This document shows, piece after piece, positions 34,418 through 45,300 of a DNA stretch of 64,000 nucleotides. The DNA is taken from positions 1-64,000 of the forward strand of contig NZ_JABAEF010000024.1 of assembly GCF_023701945.1 (NCBI RefSeq), in the 5' to 3' direction. The DNA comes from Rhizobium sp. CG5 (GTDB lineage: Bacteria > Pseudomonadota > Alphaproteobacteria > Rhizobiales > Rhizobiaceae). The position numbers were made by a program, and so were the translations under genes. Under the pieces are notes generated by a model, which had not been told where the DNA came from, searched no databases, and saw only the letters and a program-made list of their open reading frames with translations. How positions within the stretch are numbered: position 1 is the stretch's first letter; every line of letters begins with the position of its first letter.

Positions 34418-34561
34418 GGATCAAAAGTCCTGTGGCGCGGGAAATACCAAGTCTCGATAACGGCTCGAAAATTATTTAAATCGATTGAAATCGCAACCGC
34501 AAAAGCTTCGGTGCGTCTCACATTTTATGTCGCCCCGACATGCTGTTTCGAAAGCGGACGA

Positions 34562-36064
34562 TCAGTTTTTGTTGGAGTGCGCCAGCAGCGCCGACAGCCT
34601 GCCGGACAGGAAGGTGCGTATCCCGTCGTCATTGCGCACGTTAGCGGCAAAATCCGTCCGCAGCGAATACAGAAGCGCCTCGATCTCCTCCATCGATGCC
34701 GGTAGCCGATCGGGCTCGAAGAGCCTGGCAAAGTCTCCGCGAGCCCGCATCTGGAAGGTTCCTGCCTGATACTCGCTGGCACCGAACGTATAGACCGGCT
34801 TTCCATGCAGAAGCGCCTCGGCGCCGACGCTGGAATTCACCACGCAAACCGCGCAGGATTTCGAGATCAGGCCATGGATCGACTCCTGGCTGACCGAAAA
34901 AAGCCCCCGCCGTTCGCCCCGGCGGAGCACATGTGCGACCTCCCAGGACCGACACAGCGGATGACGCTTGACCACCACCGGGATGTTCCTCGCCCGGCAG
35001 GCCAGGCTGACCTCCTCGAGCATGTCGAACATATGCACATGCGCCAACCGCTGCACCGCGTCATCGACCACCTGCAGGGCCACGAAGACATGGGGAGGGG
35101 CCGTAGGGCGGGCGGGGTCCTGATCGGGCTGCTCGTATTTCGACTGATTTCCAGCGATCAGCGCCAGGCGTTCGCCCGCGACGAAGGATTGGATTGCGGC
35201 ACGGTCGATCGGCTGGGCCGGCAAGGGACACTTCGAAAAGTCGGACCAGCCGGAATATCCCGCCGTATCGACGCTGAAATAGGACCGTCGGTCGGTTTCC
35301 TTGACATGCAGCCCCTGCTTCGACGTTCCGACACTGTGGTAGGCGATATACGGACCGCTGTCTCCTGACAGAGTTCCGTGCTTTGCCAGTCGCGCCGCCA
35401 CCCTGTACGGCGTCTGACGGGTATCGAGATCTTCAAAAACCAAGCGGAAGACTGTGCGGATATCGCTGCGAAAGCCGGGATAGTCCCGGAGATTCGAGCG
35501 AAACGCCGCACCGGGAATATGCACCGTTAGGCAGCCGGGCGTGCCATCGACGGCCTCACCCCGGGCGCGCCGCCGCAGATCCTGGCGTGCCGCGTCGATG
35601 GCAGGGCGCCAGGGCGCGCATTCGGCTTTCAGGGCCCCGACCTCGCGACACAGTTCTTCCGCCCCACCGATGCCCGCTCTTTGCCCGTTCTCCGCAAGCT
35701 CCGCTGCCTTGTCCAGATCAAACACGGCCATATGGAACTGCACGAGTTCGCTCAGGAAGGCAGGGCGCCTGCCCATTCGGCGCTCAACATCTACGGCAGC
35801 CGCAAAGGCGCGCCGCAGCAAGCGGCGAAAGGATCGTTCGTCGCCTGAACTTTCGGCGATCATGGCAACATTCAGCGGAAAACTCGGCATGTACGGCGCA
35901 ACCCGCATGACGAATGACGCGAGCACGACGCTCTCCCATGCGGCGCGATCCCGGACCGAGGGGCCGCAGCCCAACAGACGACTCATCGGCGAGAAGGCCA
36001 GCCACGCCTTCAATCCGTCGTGCCGTCGGATCCAAGCCTCGCCGGCATCAATCAGGGAACTCAT
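34562..36064 (-). CDS. KpsS/LpsZ-like capsule protein with N-terminal extension
   Basis: About 500 residues. The C-terminal half shows capsule-synthesis (KpsS/KpsC/LipB) features: VVVKRHPLCRSWEV, ISKSCAVCVVNSSVGAEALLHGKPV and TFGASEYQAG. Those families add Kdo to the capsule lipid. The first ~200 residues are an extra helical region. It resembles RkpZ/LpsZ of Sinorhizobium, which affects polysaccharide chain length, but I assign no symbol. It is the last gene of kpsM-kpsT-kpsE-(this). The start is unsure: ATG at 36064 gives MSSLIDAGEAW, while an ATG at 36145 would be longer. Confidence 0.65.
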   Translation of the reverse strand: MSSLIDAGEAWIRRHDGLKAWLAFSPMSRLLGCGPSVRDRAAWESVVLASFVMRVAPYMPSFPLNVAMIAESSGDERSFRRLLRRAFAAAVDVERRMGRRPAFLSELVQFHMAVFDLDKAAELAENGQRAGIGGAEELCREVGALKAECAPWRPAIDAARQDLRRRARGEAVDGTPGCLTVHIPGAAFRSNLRDYPGFRSDIRTVFRLVFEDLDTRQTPYRVAARLAKHGTLSGDSGPYIAYHSVGTSKQGLHVKETDRRSYFSVDTAGYSGWSDFSKCPLPAQPIDRAAIQSFVAGERLALIAGNQSKYEQPDQDPARPTAPPHVFVALQVVDDAVQRLAHVHMFDMLEEVSLACRARNIPVVVKRHPLCRSWEVAHVLRRGERRGLFSVSQESIHGLISKSCAVCVVNSSVGAEALLHGKPVYTFGASEYQAGTFQMRARGDFARLFEPDRLPASMEEIEALLYSLRTDFAANVRNDDGIRTFLSGRLSALLAHSNKN

Positions 36065-36224
36065 GGTCAATGGTATTCTCAACAGGTCCAGGAAGGTCTT
36101 TGACGAACGGCATGGTACGCGGCTCGGAGCGACCATGGACCGCATTGCGCAACAGTTCCGGACGGCTACCCTCGCCTGCCTAAGGGCGGACGAAGGCCGA
36201 GCACGGATCCGGCTGCGTGCCGGA

Positions 36225-36248
36225 CGCGACCGGCTAAGCCCGGTCGCG
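36225..36248 (-). repeat. Hairpin over the kpsE stop codon
   Basis: CGCGACCGG (36225-36233) and CCGGTCGCG (36240-36248) form a 9-bp stem whose 6-base loop holds the kpsE stop. No T run follows, so it is more likely an RNA processing or translation-uncoupling hairpin than a terminator. Confidence 0.4.
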
Positions 36249-37562
36249 AATGTTGTAATAGCTCATCGTCAGCACGCCCCAGACGAATAGGCCTGCCAGC
36301 AGAACAAGGAACGAGTTCAGCCAACGAGCTGGGTACTGGGCCAGTTCCGACAGGGTCGGATTGACGAAAACAGCCAGATAACGCTGCTTGCCATTGGCAT
36401 CCATTCTGGCCGATTCCATGCTGGCCAAAGCGGCCGTATAGGTCCGCTCGGCAAATTCTCGTTCGGTCTCGAGCTGTTCGTAGACCTGGAGGCGCCCCGC
36501 CACGTCCTGACCGGCCGGCTGGCCATTGGCCGCCTGGCCCGTCGCGCCGCCGCTGCCGAGCCGCTGACGTTCGAAGTCGATCTGCTTTTCGATGCTGCCG
36601 ATCGTGGCCTTCAGGACCCGGATCCGCGGCGTGTCTTCGCCCATCTGGGCGCGCGCCGTCGAAAGATCAGCATTCAGAGAAGCCAACTTCTGCTCCAGTC
36701 CGCCGACCAACTGGGTCGCCAGCTTTGCTCCCTCGATGGGATCGACTTCCTGGGAAACGTCGCGGAATTCGCGCAAGGCGATCCGGGCATCAGCCAGACG
36801 CTTCTCCGCCAGCAGAATTTCCGATCGAGCGGTCTTGAGAACTTCCTCGCGGGCCTTCATCGACAGATCGTTAATCAGCGCTTCGCAGCGCGCCAGAACG
36901 AAATTGGTAATTTCTTGTGACTGCGCCGGATCGAACGACTTGATTTCCAGCTGCATGATGCCGGAACTCATGTCAAAATTCATGGATGCCATGCGACGCC
37001 AGTAAGCAAGCTTGTCCTCGATCGGCAGGTGTTTGCCGATGCCGTAGACGAAGTCTGCGCCGCGTCTCTTGAACAGGTCTTCAAGGTTGAAATGCTGGTC
37101 AAGCTCCGCGACCATGCGTTCGCTCATGACATAGTCCATGAGGATATAGGAATCAGACGCCGTGTTGGTACTGGAAGATTGCGCGAACATGCCCAGAATA
37201 TCCGAGGCGGCTCCCACCGAATCGATACTTCTCACCGAAAACGATGCCGAGGAATGATACTGGTCCGCAGCCACGAACAACATGTAGCTCGTGCCCACAA
37301 CTGCCGGAGCAACAACCAGACCCAGGAACGAAGCCGCAATCACCATATGGCGCAGTTTCAGGCGCGCCAGCAGCGTCTTCTTCTGCTTGGGAGACGCAAC
37401 GCGTTGCTTGCCGGGGGCGTCTAGGAGACTCTCCAGAACCCGGACATTGGGATGGCTTCCCTGGCGGGTCGCTCTTTCCGGGCTCCGCTTCTCAACAGCA
37501 GCGGCAGCCTGCCTGACGGGACGCGCGGAACCTTTTCCGGAAATATCCTTTACGTTGTCCAT
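36234..37562 (-). CDS. rkpR: Capsule export inner-membrane/periplasmic protein, KpsE family
   Basis: The 442-residue protein is a polysaccharide co-polymerase type 3: a Pro/Lys-rich cytoplasmic N-terminus, a membrane span (MVIAASFLGLVVAPAVVGTSY, about residues 73-95), a long periplasmic part with coiled coil (about 240-345), and a second span near the C-terminus (WLNSFLVLLAGLFVWGVL). KpsE links the KpsMT ABC transporter to the outer-membrane protein KpsD. The ATG shares one base with the kpsT stop, so the two are translationally coupled. The S. meliloti homologue is RkpR. Confidence 0.88.
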   Translation of the reverse strand: MDNVKDISGKGSARPVRQAAAAVEKRSPERATRQGSHPNVRVLESLLDAPGKQRVASPKQKKTLLARLKLRHMVIAASFLGLVVAPAVVGTSYMLFVAADQYHSSASFSVRSIDSVGAASDILGMFAQSSSTNTASDSYILMDYVMSERMVAELDQHFNLEDLFKRRGADFVYGIGKHLPIEDKLAYWRRMASMNFDMSSGIMQLEIKSFDPAQSQEITNFVLARCEALINDLSMKAREEVLKTARSEILLAEKRLADARIALREFRDVSQEVDPIEGAKLATQLVGGLEQKLASLNADLSTARAQMGEDTPRIRVLKATIGSIEKQIDFERQRLGSGGATGQAANGQPAGQDVAGRLQVYEQLETEREFAERTYTAALASMESARMDANGKQRYLAVFVNPTLSELAQYPARWLNSFLVLLAGLFVWGVLTMSYYNIRDRA

Positions 37563-38221
37563 CAGCTTTCCTTCATATTCTTATTGTGGGCGCGAATAGC
37601 GTCTTCGACATCATCGAAATAAGACAATTTGCCTTTTTCCAGGACGATGCCGCATGTGCAATATTCTCTGATCGTACTCGTGCTGTGCGAGACCATCACA
37701 ACATCGGAGCTCTGCAACTTCGTCTCGAACACCTGCCGGCATTTTTTCTTGAAATTCACATCGCCGACAGCGGTCACTTCATCGACGAGATAATAGTCGA
37801 ATTCTACTCCCATGCTGACGCCGAAGGCAAGGCGTGCCTTCATGCCCGAAGAGTAGCTTCCAACCGGCGCCCGAAAGAAGGCCCCGAGTTCTGCAAAATC
37901 CTCGACATAGGCGATGAGAGCCTCGCTGTCGACACCATAGATCCGGGCAACGAAGCGAACGCTCTGCTCGCCCGTCATGTTAGGCTGAAAACTACCAGCA
38001 AAGCCGAGCGGCCAGGATGTCTTGCCGCGCTTGACGATACGGCCACTGTCCAGTCGAATAGTTCCTGCCAGCAGACGAAGCATTGTCGATTTGCCAGCAC
38101 CATTCCGGCCAAGCAAACCGACGCTTTTGCCGCGCTGAATCGTCAGAGACACGTGATCAAGAATAGGCTTTCGCACATTCTTCGCATAAACGATCTTGGT
38201 TGCATCTTCCAATCTGATCAT
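37562..38221 (-). CDS. rkpS: Capsule ABC exporter ATPase, KpsT family
   Basis: The 219-residue ATPase has Walker A GRNGAGKST, signature SYSSGMKARL and Walker B YYLVDEVTAVGD, all typical of KpsT, which drives export of lipid-linked capsule. The ATG at 38221 overlaps the kpsM stop by four bases (ATGA), and its stop overlaps the kpsE start. The rhizobial homologue is RkpS. Confidence 0.9.
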   Translation of the reverse strand: MIRLEDATKIVYAKNVRKPILDHVSLTIQRGKSVGLLGRNGAGKSTMLRLLAGTIRLDSGRIVKRGKTSWPLGFAGSFQPNMTGEQSVRFVARIYGVDSEALIAYVEDFAELGAFFRAPVGSYSSGMKARLAFGVSMGVEFDYYLVDEVTAVGDVNFKKKCRQVFETKLQSSDVVMVSHSTSTIREYCTCGIVLEKGKLSYFDDVEDAIRAHNKNMKES

Positions 38222-39048
38222 TCGTTTCTCAATACTCTCGACGATCTCGTAAAGATCAGCATTCCCAAAAACAGTGCACAAAAGATGAAGGTATACATGT
38301 AATCGATGTTCAACGCATCGCCACGATATTCAGGATAGAAGCCGGTCCGAAATAAAATGACGACATGAACAATAGGGTTAAGCAATAATACCTCACGAAA
38401 CGGATGAGGAATATGATCGGGCAGGAAGAAAACCCCTGACATAAGCATGAGCGGTTTCGTGACGATTCCGTATATTTTTTCGTAAAGCGCAGAGCGGGCA
38501 AACAGGACCGCGTTTCCCATGCCGATACCCAGTGCGAGAAGGCTTGCCGCCGTTGTCGCCTCCAGAATCGCCAGCCAGTTAAGGGCTGGTGCATTGTGCA
38601 ACGTCAAAAGAATCGCACCGAGGATAATGAAGGCGACCACCGACATTGTCCCAAACTGAAGGAAGAAGCGCGCCGTGACGGTATCGATGGGTGCCACGTT
38701 CGGATAATTGAGCAAAGCTTTATTGCCCTTCACGGCGCTGCTGAGATAGTTCACGGTCGAACTGTAGAAATTGAAGGCGATATAGCCAGTGGCAAAAAAC
38801 AGCGGAAAGCTGGTGCCAAGCGCCGGCGCGCGGGCTATGACCTGAAACAGCAATGTCAGCAGCGCAACATGCGCCGCAGGATCCAGCAGCGCCCAGATAT
38901 AGCCGCCGGGCTTGCTGCCGAACCGCGTCGACATCTCGCGAATCAACAAAGCCGACACGATCCGCGTATGCGCCTGCAAATACATATATATCAACGCCCG
39001 GTGGTTGCCGCGGATCCAAAACGGCCTGCGCTTACTCTTAAATCGCAA
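38218..39048 (-). CDS. rkpT: Capsule ABC exporter permease, KpsM family
   Basis: This protein of about 276 residues has six hydrophobic spans in ABC-2 arrangement. The segment FGSKPGGYIWALLDPAAHV after the first amphipathic helix and LLLNPIVHVVILFRTGFYPEY near the end are KpsM landmarks. The start is uncertain: TTG at 39048 (no clear ribosome site) or ATG at 38985. The gene and its upstream region are visibly more AT-rich than the rest of the window. The rhizobial homologue is RkpT. Confidence 0.88.
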   Translation of the reverse strand: MRFKSKRRPFWIRGNHRALIYMYLQAHTRIVSALLIREMSTRFGSKPGGYIWALLDPAAHVALLTLLFQVIARAPALGTSFPLFFATGYIAFNFYSSTVNYLSSAVKGNKALLNYPNVAPIDTVTARFFLQFGTMSVVAFIILGAILLTLHNAPALNWLAILEATTAASLLALGIGMGNAVLFARSALYEKIYGIVTKPLMLMSGVFFLPDHIPHPFREVLLLNPIVHVVILFRTGFYPEYRGDALNIDYMYTFIFCALFLGMLIFTRSSRVLRNE

Positions 39049-39053
39049 TCTGC

Positions 39054-39079
39054 GATATGAAAAATACTATATTCATATC
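39054..39079. promoter_or_regulatory. Perfect 8-bp inverted repeat, candidate operator of the capsule genes
   Basis: GATATGAA (39054-39061) and TTCATATC (39072-39079) are exact reverse complements with a 10-base spacer, in an AT-rich stretch. It lies 5 bp upstream of the kpsM start (or 69 bp from the ATG choice) in the 262-bp region shared with divergent rkpA, a good place for a dimeric repressor or activator. Confidence 0.5.
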
Positions 39080-39310
39080 ATTATGGCGAACTTTAGTCAG
39101 CCCCGAGCGTTGCCTGTCGAAATCCGTCACCAAGTCGAAGCCTCTTGTTGGGATTGGCAACCATTGGTCTTTCCAACACAACTCGCAGTCAATAGGAATT
39201 GACGCCCAAACTTTGCTTCTCTAAGTGACTATCTATCGAAGTTATGGGGCGTCGGGTGAAATGCCGCGACGGCTCGTGCCCTAAAGCTCGGAAAAATTGC
39301 GTTTGGATAG

Positions 39311-42300
39311 ATGAGTGTAGAAATCATTGGGCGGGCTTGTGTCGCGCCAGGGGCGAATTCGCCTGAAGAGCTTTTCGAGTTGTTGCGTGCCGGTACCTGC
39401 ACGGTTTCCACTGTGCCTGGAGATCGGTGGGATCTTGCGCGTTTCTGGCATCCAGAAATGGGCGTCCCAGGCAAGTACTACACCTATTCCGCAGGCGTTC
39501 TGGACGATATCTATGGGTTTGACCCGGTGCTGTTCGGCATCTCGCGGCGCGAAGCCATGTTCATGGATCCGCAGCAACGGCTGCTGCTGGAACTGACATG
39601 GCGCGCCCTTGAGGACGCCAATATTCCGGTCAGCAGTCTGCATGGCGAAAACGTTGCCGTCTATGTCGGCGCCTCCAGCCTCGACCACGGCAATCTTTCC
39701 GTCGAAGACCCCGCAGCTCCCGGCCCGCATTTCATGACCGGCAACACGCTTTCGGTCGTCGCCAACCGCATTTCTCACGTCTTTGGGTTGAACGGCCCGA
39801 GCCTGACCGTCGATACGGCTTGCTCCTCATCGTTGGTGGCTCTTGATCACGCCGTGCGGGCGCTGAACGCCGGAGAAGTCGATACCGCCATTGTCGGCGG
39901 CGTCAACATCCTCGTCCATCCCCTGCCTTTCGTCGGCTTTGCCCAGGCCCGCATGCTGTCCATGGACGGCCTGTGCAAGGCCTATGACAATGACGGCATC
40001 GGCTATGTCCGCGCTGAAGGCGCCGCCATTCTGGTGCTGCGCCGCAGTGATCGTGCGGCTCTTGAAGGCGACCGCAGTCACGCGACGATCGTCGCCAGCG
40101 GAACCAATGCCGCCGGCCGCACCAACGGCATTTCGCTGCCGTCGCGCGAAGCGCAGGCAGCCCTGCTGACCGCTGTTTATGTCGACAACGAGATCGATCC
40201 GGATCAGGTCGCCTTTATCGAAGGCCACGGAACCGGCACCAAGGTCGGCGATCCCGCCGAAGTCTGGTCCCTTGGCACGGTCATCGGCTCGAGGCGCAAG
40301 GCACCGATCCCGATCGGCTCGATCAAGACGAATATCGGCCACGCCGAACCCGCATCCGGTCTTCTGGGTGTGATGAAGGCCATGATGGCGCTGGAGAACG
40401 ACTATCTTCCGGCATCGCTGCATTTCCACACGCCCAATGATTCGATTGATTTCGAAGGCCTGAACGTCCGAGTGGCCAGTGAGGCGATCGAGCTTGAAAA
40501 AAGTGCCAAGCCCCGGCTGGCGGGTATCAATTCGTTCGGCTTTGGCGGTGCCAACGCCCATGTCGTCATCTCTGATCCGAAGAAAAAGCCGTCTGCGACC
40601 GGCGCGAAGAAGGCCGCTGCAGCCCCGCTGTTCATGGCAAGCGCCCATACCGCAGAAAGCCTTGCCCAGTTGCTGAAGGGCTATTCAGCGCGATTCTCGG
40701 CGGCAGCCGACAGCAACGAGGCCGCGGCCGTCATTTCGGCCGCAGGCAGCAGCAGATCCGCGTTGCGCCACCGGTTTGTCGCCAGAGGCAGCACGGAGGA
40801 GATTGTTGCCGCGGTTGACGCCCATCTGGCATCTCCCGGCTCGGGACGAGGCGAAGTCGGAGAATCCATGTCGCGCGACCCCAAGGTGGCGCTGGTTTTC
40901 TCCGGTAACGGCTCGCAGTGGGCCGGCATGGGGCTCGACGCCTTCGCGTCAAATGCTGAATTTCGCGCCTGTTTCTCGAAGATCGCCGCGCTTTTCAAGA
41001 ACCATTCCGATATCGACCTGATCGAGGCCCTGTCCGATCCGGCGCTGGATGAAAAGCTGTCGGATACCATGCTTGCCCAGCCGCTGCTGTTTGCGGTGCA
41101 GGCAGCCTTGTCGGATGCGCTTGTTGCCATGGGGTTGAACGTCACGGCAACTTACGGTCATTCCGTCGGCGAAGTGGCCGCGGCCTATGCCGCCGGCGCT
41201 CTCAGCCTGGAAGATGCCGTATCGGTGATTGCCAAGCGCTCCCTGCACCAGGCGGTCCTGGCCGGCGAGGGCACGATGGCGGCCGTGAAACTCGGCGAGG
41301 ATGCAGCGCTTGAGCTTATCCGCGCGCTGGAACTGGACGAACTCTTCGTTGCCGCGGTCAACGCGCCGAACTCGGTGACCATTTCGGGGTCCTACGACCA
41401 GATCAAGTTGCTCCGCGAAAAGGCGCGCAAGCGCAAGGTCGCGGTCCAGCTTCTCGATATCAACTATCCCTTCCATCACCCGCTCATCGACAAGGCAAAG
41501 GCGGCATTCTTCGGTGACGCTCCGAAAATCTCGCCGCGCAACTCGAAGATCGAGTTCATCTCGACCGTCACGGGTGCGACCCTGCAGGGCGAGGCGCTGA
41601 CGCCGGAATACTGGTGGCAGAATGTTCGCCAGCCGGTGAAATTCCTGCAGGCCACCGAAGCGGCCATCGCTCTCGGCTGCAACGTATTCCTGGAAGTCTC
41701 GCCGCGGCCCATCCTTTCGGGCTATATCAGCGATATCGCCCAGCAGGTTTCTGCCGCCGTCAACGTCGTACCGACCCTCCAGCGCGAGGAAAACAAGGAC
41801 GGCCAGGATCCGGTGTCGCAATCCATGGCGCGCGCTGTGGCTTTCGGCGCGGCTATCGATGAAAAACAGGTGTTCGGCAAGCGCGACGCCTTTGTGTCGC
41901 TGCCCGTGCTGCCGTTCGACAAGACCGATCTCCATCCCGAATCGACCAGCGACCGCGCCGATATCTTCGGCCGCACCCACCAGCAGGGCTACACGCTGGC
42001 CGGCTGGCGGGTGGACCCCAATGGCACGAACTGGAAGAACCATGTCGATGCCTATCTCTTCCCGGATCTGGCCGAGCATGTGGTGGACGATCGCGCCATC
42101 CTGCCCGGCAGCGGTTTCATCGAGATCGCTCTGTCGGCCGCACGCCTGCACTTCTCAAGCGATCATATCGAGATCTCGAACCTCGAAATCGTGCGCCCGC
42201 TGGAACTGAGCAAGAACCGTCTGTTCGAACTCTCGACGATCATCTCGACGGAGACCGGCGATCTGCAAATCCGCTCGCGCGAGCGGCTCAGCGAAGACGA

Positions 42301-45300
42301 CTGGGCGGTGCATGCCGTGGCCCGTGTCCGCAAGCTGACGGCTTCGGAACACAGCGAACCCGTTGATTTTGCCCTTGAGCCTGTCACCGCCATCGTCGAT
42401 GCCGCCAAGGCCTATCGCACCGCCGCCAATTTCGGCCTCGACTACGGTCCGCGCTTCCAGCTGATGGAAAAGGCGACATGCTACGGCGACCGCCTGGTCG
42501 CCGTCGAACTGCGCGAGCCGGCCGAAGCCGGGCATCCGCTGCTGCAGTACAATCTCAATCCGCTCTCTGTCGATGCCGTGTTCCATGGCCTCGTCGCTCT
42601 GTTCGACCGCTTCAGCGGCGAGCATGGCGGCGCGCCCTACATTCCGGTGCGCTTCGGGCGCATTCGCATCGCAGCCGTCGGCAAGACGGTCCGCAAGGCC
42701 ATGGTCGAAATCGAGCGCATAAGCTCGGCCTCGATCAAGGCCAACTTCCATCTGCTCGACGACAATGGCGTGCGCATTGCGACGCTTGCCGATTGCCGTT
42801 TCAAGAGAACCTATCTGAAGCAGCACAAGTCGCTGGATGCCCTGTCCTTCCATTACGAGAAGGTCCCGTTGCAGTTGACCAAGCCCAATGCGGTCCTGGC
42901 GGCATCGGACATCCAACGCCAGTCGCCTTTCTTTGCGCCGGGTGACGACGGGCAGCTCGACAACGAAACCTTCCTGTTCAACGCGGCGGTCTTCCGCGCC
43001 CTGCATGACATCGCCGTCAAGCTCGGCAACGGCCGCGACACGCTCGACATCGACGCCTTGCCGCAGGACCCGGATTTCCGTCGTTTCCTGGTCAACGGGC
43101 TGCATCTGTTGGCCGACGCCGGCTTTGCCGCCTATGCCGACGGCGTATGGACATTCGAGAAGGATTGTCCCTTGCCGGCCGTTTCGGAAGTGCTGGGCGA
43201 ACTCTATTCCGGCAGTCCCGATCGCACCGTCGAAATCGTTTTGATCAACGATGTCTATCGGGAAGTCCTCGACAGGCTCGACGACGCTGAACCCGCAGAA
43301 GATGAGGAACGCGAAGACGCGCGCGCGCCGTCCTTCATCAGCGAGGCGACGCTCGATCATTTCGCAATCCATTCCAACATCGCCAAGAACCGCATGCGGC
43401 TTCTGCAGGATGCGCTGCGCAATTGCCTGGTGCAGAACGAAGGCGCTGATCGATCGCTGCGGATCCTCGAGCTTGGCAGCAGCTCGTCCCACTTCAGCCG
43501 GGAGCTTGCCGACATTGCCGCGACCCATGCCGCAAGCCTGACGATCTACGAGCCGGACGCCGGTGCCCGCCGCAATCTCGAGATTGCCTTTGAAACCGAC
43601 GCCAATGTCCAGATCATCGACCGCAAGCAGTTCGATACCCTGCAGTCGATCGACATCGTACTGAGCGCATCCGACGATCTGCACGACATTCTCGATGCGG
43701 ACATTGCCAATCATTTTGCCACGGGCCGCCTTTCCTCGGTGGAATTGTTCCTGGCAACCCAGTCAGCACCCGGTGTCGCCAACGATTTCGCGTTCGGTCT
43801 CAGCAAGGGCTGGTTCGCTCGCAGCCTGAACACGGAATTCCCGATCGGCCGTTTGCTAAGCGCTGCGGAATGGCAGAAGCGGCTCGAAGGAATGGGCTTC
43901 AAGCTGGCCGAGGTCGCGGCGCGCGATCTTCCGGGCGGCAGCCTGATCCTGATGGAAGCGCTCGGCCGCCCCCCCTCTACCGCCGTCGAAATATCCGCTG
44001 CGGCCGAAGAGACGGTACCCGGCGGCTCATGCATCGTGCTGCACGATGCACGCCTGGGAACCGCGCAAGTGCTCTCGGCGGCCCTGTCGCTTGGACGCAA
44101 TGATATTGTTCCGGTGCTGACAGCAGGCGATCTGGAGATCGACAAGCGGTCGATCCTCGATGCCATCGAGCAGAATGCCGGCAAGCTGCGCGGCGTGATC
44201 TGCCTGTCGCCGCCGGCCGCATCGACGAACGATGACACCTCGGCTGTTCTGCAGGACCGCGTTCTGGCGCTGAGCGCGCTGGCCGCTGCCTTTACCGAAT
44301 ATCAGGGCAGACCCGGCGCCGCCAAGACACCGGTTCGCCTGGTGGTCGTCGCTCCCGGTGGTGCGCCGGTCAGGGAACCAGGATCCACCCAAGCCACCAG
44401 CGCCGTCAATTCGGGTCTTTGGGCTTTTGCGCGTGTCTTGCGCAACGAATACGAGATCTTCGATGTTCGCTCGGTCGACGCGAATGCCGATGCCCCCGAA
44501 CGCCTGCTCGATGTCGCCTTCAAGACGCTCGACCTGAATGGCCCCAATCGCGAATGGCTGCTGGACGAGACGAGCGGCACCCTGTCCGAACTTCGCATCG
44601 TTCCAGGCGCCAGCGTCCAGGCTGTACAAACGACCCGCCAGTTCGAAGCTGCGGTGATCCGCCAGCAGGTGCCGTCGCAGGTCACCAGCATCCGTTGGGA
44701 AAATTGCGCGACGCCGCAGATCGGTCCGTCGGACGTCCTGGTCAAGGTTGCCGCGACCGGCCTGAACTTCCGCGACGTGATGTGGGCCATGGGCATGCTG
44801 CCCGAAGAGGCCCTGGAGGACGGCTTTGCCGGCGCCTCGATCGGCATGGAATTCTCCGGCGAAGTGGTGTCTGTCGGCAACGGGATCACCGATCTTGTGC
44901 CGGGTGACAATGTCATGGCCATTGCCGCTGCAGCCTTTTCCACCCATGTCAGCGTCGATCGCGCCGGCGTTGCCAAATTGCCGGCCGGCATCGACCCGGT
45001 TTCGGCCGCCACCATTCCGGTGGTCTTCCTGACGGCCTATTACGCGATCAACGAGCTTGGCCGCATGCGCCCCAACGAGACCATTCTGATCCACGGTGCT
45101 GCCGGCGGCGTTGGACTGGCCGCTCTTCAGGTGGCAAAGCATGCCGGCGCCAAGGTCATTGCCACAGCCGGCACCCAGGAGAAGCGACGCTTCCTCGAAA
45201 CGCTGGGCGCCGATCATGTGTTCGATTCCCGTTCGCTCGGCTTCGTGCAGGATGTTCTCGACGTCACCGGCGGTCAGGGCGTCGATCTGGTGCTGAATTC

